This document shows positions 1 to 8,469 of a stretch of DNA of 64,000 bases, piece after piece; within the stretch, counting starts at the first letter, position 1; each line of letters starts with the position of its first letter. This stretch comes from Bdellovibrio sp. BCCA (GTDB taxonomy: Bacteria; Bdellovibrionota; Bdellovibrionia; Bdellovibrionales; Bdellovibrionaceae), in assembly GCF_037996825.1 (NCBI RefSeq), contig NZ_JBBNAC010000002.1, forward strand, positions 1 to 64,000, given 5' to 3'. The translations under genes and the position numbers were made by a program. A model generated the notes under the pieces. The model was not told the DNA's origin, did no database searches, and saw only the letters and a program-made list of their open reading frames with translations.

Positions 1-2606
1 CGATGGTCCTTATCTTCATTTTTTCCGAGCGTAATCTCCTCGCGAAATGCCTGTTCGTACACCTGGGGTGGAATTTCCAGAATTTGGCGAAGTCTCTCCT
101 TCGTTGGTCCGGATGAAATCGATCCGATAAAGATGAACTCCGAGTTATCCAAAAGTGCTTGAATAAGGGTAGGGTTCTTGTCCATTAATTCCGGAATCTG
201 CTGCAAAATAAACCAAGTGGAAATTGTATTTTTACGCGCTGTTTTTACATCCTCTTCCATGTAAGAAGCTGCAATAGCACTTCTAATGAGTCTCCAGATT
301 TCGTCACGAATAATGTACTTTGCACGCCCGCGCGTAAAGTACAGATCTCGACTGAATCGTTCGTTAAAGAGTAGCATGTAAACGGCTGCAAGAGTTTCTT
401 CGGATTCAATACCTTTCATATCGACAACGACAATGTCGGCGTCAAGATTTACAGTGCATTCGCCTTCAAAGTATGGGAAAGCTCCTGAACCCGTCCAATT
501 TTTTACGGTCATAATAAGGTTTCTGTTGTCTTCATCGTCCTCGTCGAGAATATCAACCAAGAATGCATGAAGATCCGTCATGGTTGGCATTCTTCCGGTT
601 GTTCTTTCGAAAAGTTCAGAAACAAATCCTTCAATGATAGAGGACTGATATTTTTTTCCAGATGAAGTAAAGATAATGTCCAAAAGTCCCACGATGAATG
701 AAAGTGTCCTTTGGAACGGCTTACATTCTCCAGGTTTAAGAGTGAAAGAGTTTCGCGCCGTTGATGGGGCAGGGATGCCAAATGTCTCAACGAACTTATC
801 GTTAAACTGGCCATCCGTAATGTTTACAAGTCCTTCTTTGATAATCCAAAGGAAGAACGAAGTGATGGCACTTGGAGTTTTTTCGTTCGTCTTGACGCCA
901 TTGTCTTTCAACCAATTAACAAGTTGAGCCTGTTTCTTTGAAGTTGGAATGCACATTGTCGGCTCGACATCCATTAAAGGAAGGATCGGCCTTTCGGATC
1001 CAGAGAAATTAATTACGGTCCCATTAAATAACTTCGCTAAGGCGTAATAGGATCCGTTTTCACCAGAATTATCGATGATTCTAATCTTTGGAGGAACATC
1101 TCCATAAGCGCCACCCTGAGCCATCCCAATAATAGTATCCATTAGGACGGATTTACCCGAACCTGACCCGCCAGAAATGAGACCGTTGTAGTTCTCTTTG
1201 CCGTCGAATGGACTGAATGGATATATTGAACCGAAATCATCAATTAGGTGATTGAAGCCATTGTGTCTTTCGGTGTCGCCCGTAGCCCAAATTCCATGGA
1301 TATAAGCTACCTCTTCTTGGCGCATTAGGAATTTTTTGTGTTCAACAGCGGTAGCGTGACAAAGACCTGGTATTGATTTGTTGAATACAAACCATGAAGA
1401 CTCTCCTTCAGTTTTCCATACTGATCCAACAAATCTGTTTAAGTAGTTGTTGATGATGTCATGTTCTTTCTTGGCGATAATTTTCTCTTTAGATGATTTC
1501 TCTCGAGCCATTTCGTCAAGAATCTGCATTCGAGGGATCTTTACAAACATGGAAATAGTAACGTCGCAAACTGGAGTTGGGTTTTTTGACCACTCCATAA
1601 GAGCCTCTTGAGATGTTCGGTAACGCTCGTCTTTGATTAGGTCTCGATCAGCTCCAGTTACATCATCACCGTCAAGATCTTCTGCTTGCTTCTTGATAGA
1701 TCTTTTTAGCTTTGTATCTGTGTCTTCAAGTGAGTATTTGTTCGAAGACACTGTATATATGTATTCGAATGGCATATTGAGGAACACACCGATTTCACCG
1801 CCATAGACCTCTCTATTTTCTGGCATCACGTCGGCAACAAAAAGGAGATAAACATCACCATTTAATTCAAAGTGAGTAGGGTATGTTCCTACTGAACAGC
1901 CTTCTAGGATGTTTTTTCGATAGGTGTTTGATGATGACTCTTTTAAAGTGACCTTAGCTCCGGCGCTCTCTCCTGCGTAAAAGTGACGGAAAAGAGAAGT
2001 ATATTCTTCCTCTGAAGAAATGAGGTCATAAGGAATTTGAAGAGAAGCAAGCAAGGATCCTAGCTCAACCAGTTTTGTTTCAATGTATTCAGCGCGATCC
2101 ATAAGTCCCTCAAAGTCTGACTCAGACAGGGACTTTTTTATTTTACCGATGCCAGCAAAGAGATTCTTCAATGAGAAAGTATTTGCAGCCGCCTTAGTCT
2201 TTCTGTTTCGATAAAAAAGGGTGATGTAGAAATCACTTTGCTTTAAATTCATTGAATTAAAGTGATCAACACGGGCCTTCAGTAAAGGATGCTGTGGTTT
2301 CAGATTCTTCTTTGTAGCCGATCTGTTTACAGTTGTAACGCTAAGAGATAGATCCTCATTGCAGATATTTAGAGCACTTTTCCAAGAACCAAGAAAACTC
2401 TGGAATCTCTCAAACGTAAAAGGTGAGCAGTCCACGCCCTTAAATTTCAGGACGACTGATACATGGCCTCCGCGATGAATGATCATCGGAGTTTTGTTTT
2501 TGTATTTCTTGATTGTGGCAATACTGCATTCTTTGAAGATCGGTCCCTCTTCATCGAAAACGAATTCGCTTGCCTGCAATCTTTTTCCTGTATTCAGTTC
2601 GGACAT
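1..2606 (-). CDS. TraC/VirB4-like type IV secretion ATPase (C-terminus beyond window)
   Basis: The frame is open from the ATG at 2606 to the window edge, about 868 residues. It has a Walker A motif GGSGSGKS near residue 478 (1149-1172) and a Walker B-like IIRDEIW near residue 765 (about 300-315), followed by a QQIPE segment typical of the VirB4/TraC family. Known members are cytoplasmic-face ATPases that power pilus assembly and substrate transfer. The N-terminal 450 residues match the length of the usual VirB4 N-domain. It is the last gene seen of a minus-strand T4SS cluster. The family call is firm; the TraC (F-type) choice rests on gene order. The far end is missing. Confidence 0.88.
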   Translation of the reverse strand, partial: MSELNTGKRLQASEFVFDEEGPIFKECSIATIKKYKNKTPMIIHRGGHVSVVLKFKGVDCSPFTFERFQSFLGSWKSALNICNEDLSLSVTTVNRSATKKNLKPQHPLLKARVDHFNSMNLKQSDFYITLFYRNRKTKAAANTFSLKNLFAGIGKIKKSLSESDFEGLMDRAEYIETKLVELGSLLASLQIPYDLISSEEEYTSLFRHFYAGESAGAKVTLKESSSNTYRKNILEGCSVGTYPTHFELNGDVYLLFVADVMPENREVYGGEIGVFLNMPFEYIYTVSSNKYSLEDTDTKLKRSIKKQAEDLDGDDVTGADRDLIKDERYRTSQEALMEWSKNPTPVCDVTISMFVKIPRMQILDEMAREKSSKEKIIAKKEHDIINNYLNRFVGSVWKTEGESSWFVFNKSIPGLCHATAVEHKKFLMRQEEVAYIHGIWATGDTERHNGFNHLIDDFGSIYPFSPFDGKENYNGLISGGSGSGKSVLMDTIIGMAQGGAYGDVPPKIRIIDNSGENGSYYALAKLFNGTVINFSGSERPILPLMDVEPTMCIPTSKKQAQLVNWLKDNGVKTNEKTPSAITSFFLWIIKEGLVNITDGQFNDKFVETFGIPAPSTARNSFTLKPGECKPFQRTLSFIVGLLDIIFTSSGKKYQSSIIEGFVSELFERTTGRMPTMTDLHAFLVDILDEDDEDNRNLIMTVKNWTGSGAFPYFEGECTVNLDADIVVVDMKGIESEETLAAVYMLLFNERFSRDLYFTRGRAKYIIRDEIWRLIRSAIAASYMEEDVKTARKNTISTWFILQQIPELMDKNPTLIQALLDNSEFIFIGSISSGPTKERLRQILEIPPQVYEQAFREEITLGKNEDKDH

Positions 2607-2621
2607 TTGAAACTCCAAATA

Positions 2622-3050
2622 TTAGAATCCGTATAGTGATCGGCAGTATTTCATGTCGACCTTTTCCGCATTTGCGTCGATTACCTGACGAACACCACCC
2701 ATAGGAGAAGGTGTCGTTACTTCAGAAAGTTGCTTTGGCGCCTTTGAAAAGTCTTGGTTCTTAACAAAGTAGGTGTAGCTGCACTCGTTGTCGTCCCACA
2801 AGTACCTGATCACATGAATAACGTCGCCATCATCCCATTGATGAACATAGAGCATGTTCTCTTTAAATTTGGGAAACTGACCTTTGTGCTTTTGAATGAC
2901 GAGCCTTTGAATGTTCTGAGAAACACCACTTAGCATGTATCCTTTTTGGAGTTCCTCGCCATTTTCGATCTTCTTAAGGAACTCTTTCTTAGATGCAAAA
3001 GCGCTCAGTGAAGTGAATAAGATCAGGATAAGTACGATCATATTTTTCAT
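2622..3050 (-). CDS. secreted hypothetical protein in T4SS cluster
   Basis: 142 residues. The N-terminus MKNMIVLILILFTSLSAFA is a clear signal peptide ending in AFA, so the product should be periplasmic. Two cysteines lie in the mature part (ECSY and KYCRS). The gene sits 3 bases downstream of the glycine-zipper gene and 15 bases upstream of the TraC/VirB4 ATPase, so it is part of the T4SS operon. By place in the order it could be a TraV/TraW-type accessory, but no family motif is visible. Function unknown. Confidence 0.7.
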   Translation of the reverse strand: MKNMIVLILILFTSLSAFASKKEFLKKIENGEELQKGYMLSGVSQNIQRLVIQKHKGQFPKFKENMLYVHQWDDGDVIHVIRYLWDDNECSYTYFVKNQDFSKAPKQLSEVTTPSPMGGVRQVIDANAEKVDMKYCRSLYGF

Positions 3051-3053
3051 GGA

Positions 3054-3521
3054 TTATTCTCCAATAAAATCTGCATCTGAATTGTCAGGAGTAGTGTGTG
3101 TCTCAATAATATACGGGGATGATATTTGGCCGTTTCCAAGATCTTGGGCAGGAACAACTTCTTGCTTAATTACCCCGAATCGCGTCGTCATGTCTTTTGA
3201 AGCGGCTCTTTGGGCATCTCGAATACGATATTGCTGGATGGTTTTATCAAGCTTGTTCATTTCCGAGATATAGCGGGACTCGTACTTACTTTCATAGTAA
3301 GAGTTGATTCCCCAGCCAATGCCAAAACCCACTGCGGCGCCGATTCCGCCGACTTGCATTGGGTCGGAACCTTTAGGTGCAGCTGCGACTGCCAGAACTG
3401 AAGCTGCGACTGACAAAAGCACTGGCTCTGTCCACTTTGATTCAAAAATGAATCCAGCCTGAGCTTTCCCGGTGGTCATAATTACGGTGACTGACAATAG
3501 AGCAAGAAGGAGTTTTTTCAT
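3054..3521 (-). CDS. secreted glycine-zipper protein
   Basis: 155 residues from the ATG at 3521. A TTG start at 3542 is possible, but it adds seven residues before a clean signal peptide (MKKLLLALLSV), and a purine-rich GAGG site lies just before 3521. After the signal comes a hydrophobic stretch and a GGIGAAVGFGIGWGI segment, a glycine-zipper pattern seen in outer-membrane-associated lipoproteins and secretion accessories. The second half is a polar helical region. It has its own box-type promoter at 3546-3570 and heads the sub-operon that ends with the TraC/VirB4 gene. Exact role unknown. Confidence 0.7.
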   Translation of the reverse strand: MKKLLLALLSVTVIMTTGKAQAGFIFESKWTEPVLLSVAASVLAVAAAPKGSDPMQVGGIGAAVGFGIGWGINSYYESKYESRYISEMNKLDKTIQQYRIRDAQRAASKDMTTRFGVIKQEVVPAQDLGNGQISSPYIIETHTTPDNSDADFIGE

Positions 3522-3545
3522 GATAGCCTCGTCTTTCCTCAACAG

Positions 3546-3570
3546 TAAATGGATCGACTCTAAAAATGAG
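3546..3570 (-). promoter_or_regulatory. box-type promoter overlapped by an inverted repeat
   Basis: Read on the minus strand it gives CTCATTTTT, a spacer, then CCATTTA, matching the recurrent box of this window. It lies 25 bases before the ATG at 3521. The arms TCGACTC and GAGTCGA form a perfect 7-bp inverted repeat across the T-tract, so a repressor site may overlap the promoter. Confidence 0.6.
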
Positions 3571-3641
3571 TCGACCCTAATAAACCCTTAATGACGAAAG
3601 GCTATTTTCGGAGAATTTATTTTAGATGATGCTAAGATCTC

Positions 3642-4406
3642 TCAAAAATCGACTGATTTCGCTTCTTTGCGCTCCTGGATAAGCTTTTCAAGGACGGCCC
3701 GGTCTACGAATTGATCCACCGTCGAATACACGTAGTATCCATATGGATTTACAACTTCTCCAGTGACATCTTTTGAGATTTCGCCTTTTACGATAATCAT
3801 TTCGATAACTCTTCCGCCAAGGAATTCAGCTGGGAGTGGACTCTTTTGTTCGTCAAAGTAGTTCTCATACTGGCCGAATACGACCGCGCGAATTCCACCC
3901 ATCTCTGGAAGCCCATAAATTCCAATGAAGTGAATCAAAAAGTGGTTAGATACCTTTTTTTCAACGAGAAGTTTGTAGTCTTCATTTGACCTCTTGTAGA
4001 GATCGTTCACGTATAACCACTCAGGAGACCCTGGCGCAGTCATGTCGATACTTTTCAGAATATTTGTTGAGAAGCTCGTAGAGCTTGCATATCGAGTGTC
4101 AGTTGAAAGCGATTGGTAATTTGAGATGATTGAGCGGTCTCTTGTGTACTTCAGATATTGATACACAAAGTTTTTGATCTCGGAATCTTCGTTGATATTG
4201 CTTGAATAAGTATCAACATAGGTAAAAGGATATGGAAGATCCAAGTGGTTCGGAGAAACGGCGACAAAGTTTTTTCGACTTGCCCAGCGCTCTCCTAAGA
4301 TTGCTGTCACAAATGACGTAATTGAAGCCATGGCAGTCAAAACAACCACCAAAAACATCATAAAGAGACGCTTTCTGTTTTCCTTTGTTTGCGTTGATGT
4401 GATCAT
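3642..4406 (-). CDS. TraE/VirB8-like T4SS inner-membrane protein
   Basis: 254 residues with one N-terminal membrane helix (about residues 14-36) and a soluble periplasmic domain, the layout of TraE and VirB8 proteins that bridge inner membrane and core complex. The early VDTYSSNIN and late VNPYGYYVYSTV segments are compatible with the NTF2-like fold of that family, but similarity is weak by eye. It is 3 bases upstream of nothing recognisable and follows the 212-residue membrane gene with a 3-base gap, so it belongs to the same transcript as the pilin. A plain membrane-anchored unknown cannot be excluded. Confidence 0.55.
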   Translation of the reverse strand: MITSTQTKENRKRLFMMFLVVVLTAMASITSFVTAILGERWASRKNFVAVSPNHLDLPYPFTYVDTYSSNINEDSEIKNFVYQYLKYTRDRSIISNYQSLSTDTRYASSTSFSTNILKSIDMTAPGSPEWLYVNDLYKRSNEDYKLLVEKKVSNHFLIHFIGIYGLPEMGGIRAVVFGQYENYFDEQKSPLPAEFLGGRVIEMIIVKGEISKDVTGEVVNPYGYYVYSTVDQFVDRAVLEKLIQERKEAKSVDF

Positions 4407-4409
4407 AGA

Positions 4410-5048
4410 CTATTTTCCTTCCTTGGTCCTCTTAAAAGGGTTCAACCCTCGATAGGAGATTCCGAAGATGCGCCCATCATTTTTGATCTTTTGAGCGTCT
4501 GGATTTTTTCTGAACAATATGAACATAATGAATAAGCTAAAAAGGAACATAAGAGACAGTGGTCCGACACCCTTCTTTAAATGAGTCTTAGGGATCTCCA
4601 TCTTGAGAATTACCAGCGCACTCTGGTAGGAGCTACTTTCGCGATCATAATTCTTCGTGAGAAGATCATTTGCGGCGAAGTAAATTTGACGCAGATATTG
4701 ATTCTGAGGTTCGGCGTTTGTGTATTCGATTAAGAATTTCTTATCTGCTTCTGACAGGGTTGCCCAGGCGACAGAATGCTTCTGGCATTCTTTAATCTCG
4801 TTTACCGTATCTGTTGTCTTAATTGAGTCTTTCTTCAGGATGGAAAGATTTGATTTCTGAAGGGCTTCCGCGAAAGACAAACATTTCAAGTGTTTTTGAT
4901 AGTAAGCGTTTTTATTAAGCGAATTAATCACTTCAGGATTGATCGCACTTTTGTAGATGGTTCTTGCTTCATATGCGGCCATCATAAAAAATATTAAGAT
5001 TCCGAACGGAAGAAGGCCTAGAAGTAAGGTTTTGTTTTTCTTATTCAT
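4410..5048 (-). CDS. two-helix membrane protein in T4SS cluster
   Basis: 212 residues. One membrane helix sits at the N-terminus (LLLGLLPFGILIFFMMAAY) and one near residues 165-182 (LSLMFLFSLFIMFILF), with about 130 polar residues between them that should face the periplasm, and a basic C-terminus (RGLNPFKRTKEGK). The start overlaps the stop of the upstream 183-residue gene by 4 bases, so the two are translationally coupled. Only its place in the T4SS operon suggests a job, perhaps an inner-membrane assembly factor. No family recognised. Confidence 0.7.
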   Translation of the reverse strand: MNKKNKTLLLGLLPFGILIFFMMAAYEARTIYKSAINPEVINSLNKNAYYQKHLKCLSFAEALQKSNLSILKKDSIKTTDTVNEIKECQKHSVAWATLSEADKKFLIEYTNAEPQNQYLRQIYFAANDLLTKNYDRESSSYQSALVILKMEIPKTHLKKGVGPLSLMFLFSLFIMFILFRKNPDAQKIKNDGRIFGISYRGLNPFKRTKEGK

Positions 5049-5596
5049 GGCTTCACCTCAGTTCCTCCCTCAGGAGTGAAATATGTCTTCACTGCCCCAG
5101 ATTGGCGAGTTAGTGCATCAAGCTGAGGTGATTGCATTTTTGTGGAGCACAGGTCTCTTGAGAAAATGAAGACCGCGCCATCATTGAGCCTTTTTGCAGC
5201 AATAAAGAACTTGTTTAAGTTTAAGAGGCGGAAATTTGCATTGTTAAACTTGATGACGGCGTATTTACATTCAACTGAATAAATCGCATCCAGGAATTCG
5301 ATCCTGGCCACTTGCTCTTTTTGTCTTTGTTGAAGGTAGCAGTGGCGCAAGTCAACCTTGTATCGCTTGTCATTGACGTCGATAATAGCCTCGCCTGACT
5401 TCGAAGAAAACTTTCTGAGAATTGCATTCGTGAATGAACGAGATTGGTTTGCTTCATAGTTAGTAACGCAGAATGCGTCGTAAACTTTGTCCTTCGGAAC
5501 CCAGTCCATTTTTTTGTCGCCAAACATATCTTCGGCGAACTCTGCGCGAGCCGTGATTGAAAGTAGGATTGTGAAAATCATGAAAAAAGTCTTCAT
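5045..5596 (-). CDS. secreted hypothetical protein in T4SS cluster
   Basis: 183 residues with a signal peptide MKTFFMIFTILLSITARA. The mature part has four cysteines (FCVTNY, RHCYLQ, VECKYA, DLCSTK) that could form disulfides in the periplasm. It overlaps the downstream membrane gene by 4 bases. In F-like systems this position holds TraK/TraB-type envelope proteins, but I see no secretin-like motif, so the role stays open. Confidence 0.7.
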   Translation of the reverse strand: MKTFFMIFTILLSITARAEFAEDMFGDKKMDWVPKDKVYDAFCVTNYEANQSRSFTNAILRKFSSKSGEAIIDVNDKRYKVDLRHCYLQQRQKEQVARIEFLDAIYSVECKYAVIKFNNANFRLLNLNKFFIAAKRLNDGAVFIFSRDLCSTKMQSPQLDALTRQSGAVKTYFTPEGGTEVKP

Positions 5597-5655
5597 ACAA
5601 CCCCTTAGCGCATAAATGCTATTTTCCCTGAAGGAAAAGTGTGTCTCAAAACGAA

Positions 5656-6363
5656 TCAGAAAATGTACTTGTCTTCCAACTCGAATTTCTTTCTAAACAT
5701 TGCAATCTTTCGGTTTGTTGGATGTGAAAGGGTAGAATCGACAGATGCTGTAGTGCCAAGGGCGGCCCAGAGGGCTTTATTCTCTGCGACTTCGCGCTGA
5801 GTGTGGGTGGTCAGAAAAGCCACATAGCCACCAAAACAGTAGAACGACTTCGTTCCATTGTACTCGGTCGACTGTTTGTCGATTAGGAACTTTCGGAATT
5901 GTTTTGTTCTTTCGGCGTCACGGTCAAACTGAATAACGGCGACGTTTATTAAAATTCCACCAACCAATAATGCCAAGCCAAAATAGTTCATGCGAGTGTT
6001 CAGTTTCTTTGTGAGGTACTTCTTTGTTTTAGTTGAAGTTTGTTTCTTGTATTTCTGTTTTTCTAGAACCTTAATGATTGGCTCTTTCGATTCGCTGACG
6101 ACGGTAATCGCACCGCCAAAAATCAAGCTCATGGAAATGAAGGAATAGACGATAGCAGATGTTAAAAATTTACGCCGAAGGGTATTTGATTGTTTGATCA
6201 ACTCGCTGTTGCCTGATGAGGAAATACATTCGTCAGCAATTTTGTAGCGTCGATATCGAAGAAAGAGAGTGTAGGGGAGAATAATGTAGCTTAGAATTTT
6301 ACCGAGCGTATTCAAAGTCTGTTTAAGACGCTCAAGGCTGGTTTGATTTTGTGTTTCACTCAT
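5656..6363 (-). CDS. two-helix membrane protein in T4SS cluster
   Basis: 235 residues from the ATG at 6363. An upstream in-frame ATG at 6387 exists, but GGAGAT sits seven bases before 6363. Two membrane helices (SAIVYSFISMSLIFGGAITVV and YFGLALLVGGILINVAVIQF) are separated by a very basic stretch (KYKKQTSTKTKKYLTKK); the C-terminal 80 residues are soluble. The layout resembles the divergent 313-residue protein at 7299, and the two may be distant paralogues. No known family recognised. It lies in the pilin operon after the TraL/VirB3-like gene. Confidence 0.7.
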   Translation of the reverse strand: MSETQNQTSLERLKQTLNTLGKILSYIILPYTLFLRYRRYKIADECISSSGNSELIKQSNTLRRKFLTSAIVYSFISMSLIFGGAITVVSESKEPIIKVLEKQKYKKQTSTKTKKYLTKKLNTRMNYFGLALLVGGILINVAVIQFDRDAERTKQFRKFLIDKQSTEYNGTKSFYCFGGYVAFLTTHTQREVAENKALWAALGTTASVDSTLSHPTNRKIAMFRKKFELEDKYIF

Positions 6364-6484
6364 AAAATCTCCATCAAAGTAAGCCATCCTTGGCGGAATT
6401 CTAGGAAATTCATTAACCTAGTATAGGGTGGAATCGTCCTAATTTAGGAAGAGTCCAATCTGCCGATTAACGGCCAGAGGGATA

Positions 6485-6802
6485 TCATCCGTGATATTCC
6501 TCTTCCGGTTTTTCAAATTCGTCCATGAATTTTGATCTGAAATACAGCGGGTTTACGCTGTCTGAGTAGTTCGCTGTCAGCCTGGGAGCTGTGGCTCTAT
6601 AAAGCGTCTTTAAATAATTCACTCGTGGTTCCGCTGTATCCATAATACGGCAGATCATGAGGGTTATTCCGATGATAATGACCAAGAGATATCCGACTGG
6701 AATGAAAACCACTTCAATCAAAAGAAGAATACCGAACATGATATAGAACTGGTCGGTAACTTCGAAAAGACCTCTTTTGGTCTGAAGTGGTAGAAAAAAC
6801 AT
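6485..6802 (-). CDS. TraL/VirB3-like T4SS membrane protein
   Basis: 105 residues directly after the pilin gene, which is where traL or virB3 lies in conjugative operons. A hydrophobic hairpin of about 40 residues (MFGILLLIEVVFIPVGYLLVIIIGITLMIC) follows a short polar N-terminus (LQTKRGLFEVTDQ). The C-terminal part is polar. Length and layout match TraL/VirB3, inner-membrane partners of the VirB4/TraC ATPase. The call relies on size, topology and position more than on sequence. Confidence 0.6.
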   Translation of the reverse strand: MFFLPLQTKRGLFEVTDQFYIMFGILLLIEVVFIPVGYLLVIIIGITLMICRIMDTAEPRVNYLKTLYRATAPRLTANYSDSVNPLYFRSKFMDEFEKPEEEYHG

Positions 6803-6822
6803 TGATACCTCTTAGTTACGGA

Positions 6823-7149
6823 TTACAAACCGATTGAAGCAAAGAATCCGGCGACACCTTCCCAGAATGGAGTCCAAAGCATGTAACCAATGATTGCGAT
6901 CACAGTGGTCATTACGATTGTGCCCAAGCTGGAAACTTGATCTGTCATGCCCATTAGGTTGAACACGAAGATACCGATTTTGTAGATGATGAAGATACCA
7001 GCAGCTGCGGCAAAGATGAATTTGAAGATCCCTTGGCCGATGCCATCAGCAACGTCCGCCACTGGGCCAGCGTAAGCTACCATTGGCAAAAACGAGAATA
7101 CCATCATGGCGATGGTAAATTGAATTGTTAAGATAAGTAATTGTTTCAT
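6823..7149 (-). CDS. VirB2/TraA-like pilin
   Basis: 108 residues with a leader peptide ending in VAYA (about residue 26), then a mature part of about 80 residues with two hydrophobic segments (GIFKFIFAAAAGIFIIYKIGIFVF and IVMTTVIAIIGYMLWTPFW) joined by a short polar loop. This is the VirB2/TraA pilin layout. AAGGAGAACTCA precedes the ATG. It is the first gene of the minus-strand T4SS operon and is driven by the box promoter at 7191-7217. High expression would be expected for a pilin. Confidence 0.75.
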   Translation of the reverse strand: MKQLLILTIQFTIAMMVFSFLPMVAYAGPVADVADGIGQGIFKFIFAAAAGIFIIYKIGIFVFNLMGMTDQVSSLGTIVMTTVIAIIGYMLWTPFWEGVAGFFASIGL

Positions 7150-7190
7150 TGAGTTCTCCTTATTTTCTGTTTTTAGAAACCGTCAGAAAT

Positions 7191-7217
7191 CTCAATGGGG
7201 TCATGGTTAAAAATGAG
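7191..7217 (-). promoter_or_regulatory. box-type promoter of the T4SS/pilin operon
   Basis: On the minus strand it reads CTCATTTTTAACC, a short spacer, then CCCCATTGAG, one of the best matches to the window-wide box. It lies 42 bases before the pilin start. CTCA and TGAG at its ends give it partial dyad symmetry. Confidence 0.7.
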
Positions 7218-7267
7218 TGAAATAAATTTTGAGAGTCTCAAAATAATACGTTTTTGTGCCTGATTTG

Positions 7268-7292
7268 CTCGATTTTCTCCCCAAACCATTGA
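7268..7292 (+). promoter_or_regulatory. box-type promoter, leaderless start
   Basis: CTCGATTTTCTCC, spacer, CCATTGA, back to back with the divergent pilin promoter 50 bases away. The ATG at 7299 comes exactly six bases after the box, and no Shine-Dalgarno sequence lies between them, so transcription probably starts at the initiation codon. Confidence 0.65.
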
Positions 7293-7298
7293 ATAAAT

Positions 7299-8240
7299 AT
7301 GAAAAAGCAACAGTTTGAAGAAATGATTGAGAAACGCCGAAAGCGAAAAGAAGCTATTAAAGCGTTCTTTTTCTTTCCGAAGACTCTTGCGGCGAGATAC
7401 CGTTTTCTAATCAAGGGCTTTTCTGAGATCGAGAATCGCTGGGATGACACTAAAGAAAAAATGAATGCATATAAGTCATCATACAAAAAGCTCGTCGAGT
7501 TCATGGTGATGATCCCTCTCTACTTTGGCCTTCTATTTGGCGCGGTCAGTGTTGTTCAAGTTGGATATGCGGCCACCCAGATCAGCTGGAAAAATTATTA
7601 CAAGAAAGACGTTAAGAAGAAGGTCATTAGAGTAGGGAAAACCAAAGTGCCATTCCTAAATGTTGAACGGGCTGCAACTCGCTTGTATGAACGAGTTGAG
7701 AAGAAGGGTGGAAAGCCATGGTTACTATTTGGTATTCCGGTGTTCTTCGTGCTGTCGTTTGGAGGAGCCTTTATTCTTTCGTCAAACCCAATTTTCTCTC
7801 AATCAGAGAAGATAAAAAAGGCTCTAAAGGATTTCAAATTTACAGATGCTGAAGGTGAACCATGGGAGTTTGTCTACACTCCTGATCTTATTATGTTCAG
7901 AAGCTATGGCATAGTCGCTGATGAATTTGTTCGAAAGAAGAACTTTTGGACGACGATCAACTTTTCGCCACAGCCCGCGCGTGTTAGTTCGGATGATCAG
8001 AACGTGTTTCTAATTCGCCGAAAGACTCAAATGCCAACCGCAGTAATTTATGGGAACTTTTCTACATTACCATCTATTGATGAGCTTCTGGAGATGAGCG
8101 ATGAGGACGATCATTCAAGTCCAAATATCATGAAAGTGGATCCGGAGAATAAGAAAGTGACTCAAAAAGCAACGGAAACCGAAGTGGATTCCCAGGATTT
8201 ACCGCCGGAAAATGAAGAAATAGTTACGGAGAAAACTTAA
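7299..8240 (+). CDS. two-helix membrane protein, divergent from T4SS operon
   Basis: 313 residues. A basic N-terminal helix (about 1-60) is followed by a membrane segment near 66-92 and another near 141-161 (LFGIPVFFVLSFGGAFILS); a soluble domain then runs to about residue 255 and ends in an acidic, low-complexity tail (residues 260-313). It shares topology with the 235-residue protein at 5656-6363. It is divergently transcribed from the pilin operon from a shared 150-bp promoter region, so a T4SS link is likely. No known domain recognised. Start chosen because the box promoter lies six bases upstream. Confidence 0.75.
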   Translation: MKKQQFEEMIEKRRKRKEAIKAFFFFPKTLAARYRFLIKGFSEIENRWDDTKEKMNAYKSSYKKLVEFMVMIPLYFGLLFGAVSVVQVGYAATQISWKNYYKKDVKKKVIRVGKTKVPFLNVERAATRLYERVEKKGGKPWLLFGIPVFFVLSFGGAFILSSNPIFSQSEKIKKALKDFKFTDAEGEPWEFVYTPDLIMFRSYGIVADEFVRKKNFWTTINFSPQPARVSSDDQNVFLIRRKTQMPTAVIYGNFSTLPSIDELLEMSDEDDHSSPNIMKVDPENKKVTQKATETEVDSQDLPPENEEIVTEKT

Positions 8241-8242
8241 TA

Positions 8243-8416
8243 ATGTCGTCTTTTTGGCAGAAAAAAGTTTTTGATAAAGAATTTCGTAATGAAAATCCAC
8301 CATTCTTACTTAAGGTCATGAAAAGAGGGTCCTCAAAAAGGCTCTCGTTCCTATTTAACGTAGGTCGGAAAACAATTTTGAATAATGTGATCTTGTCACC
8401 GTATAAGAATCCGTAG
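8243..8416 (+). CDS. small basic hypothetical protein
   Basis: 57 residues, beginning MSSFWQKKVFDKEF and ending SPYKNP. The ATG lies two bases after the stop of the 313-residue membrane gene, which suggests translational coupling. It is rich in lysine and arginine with no membrane segment. The frame is intact and uses codons like its neighbours, but no family is recognisable. It is the last coding sequence before the structured noncoding block. Confidence 0.5.
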   Translation: MSSFWQKKVFDKEFRNENPPFLLKVMKRGSSKRLSFLFNVGRKTILNNVILSPYKNP

Positions 8417-8469
8417 TCGGTTGATGGTAGCGGAGAAGTGGACCAGGCAAGATCGCAGTATTGAGAATT

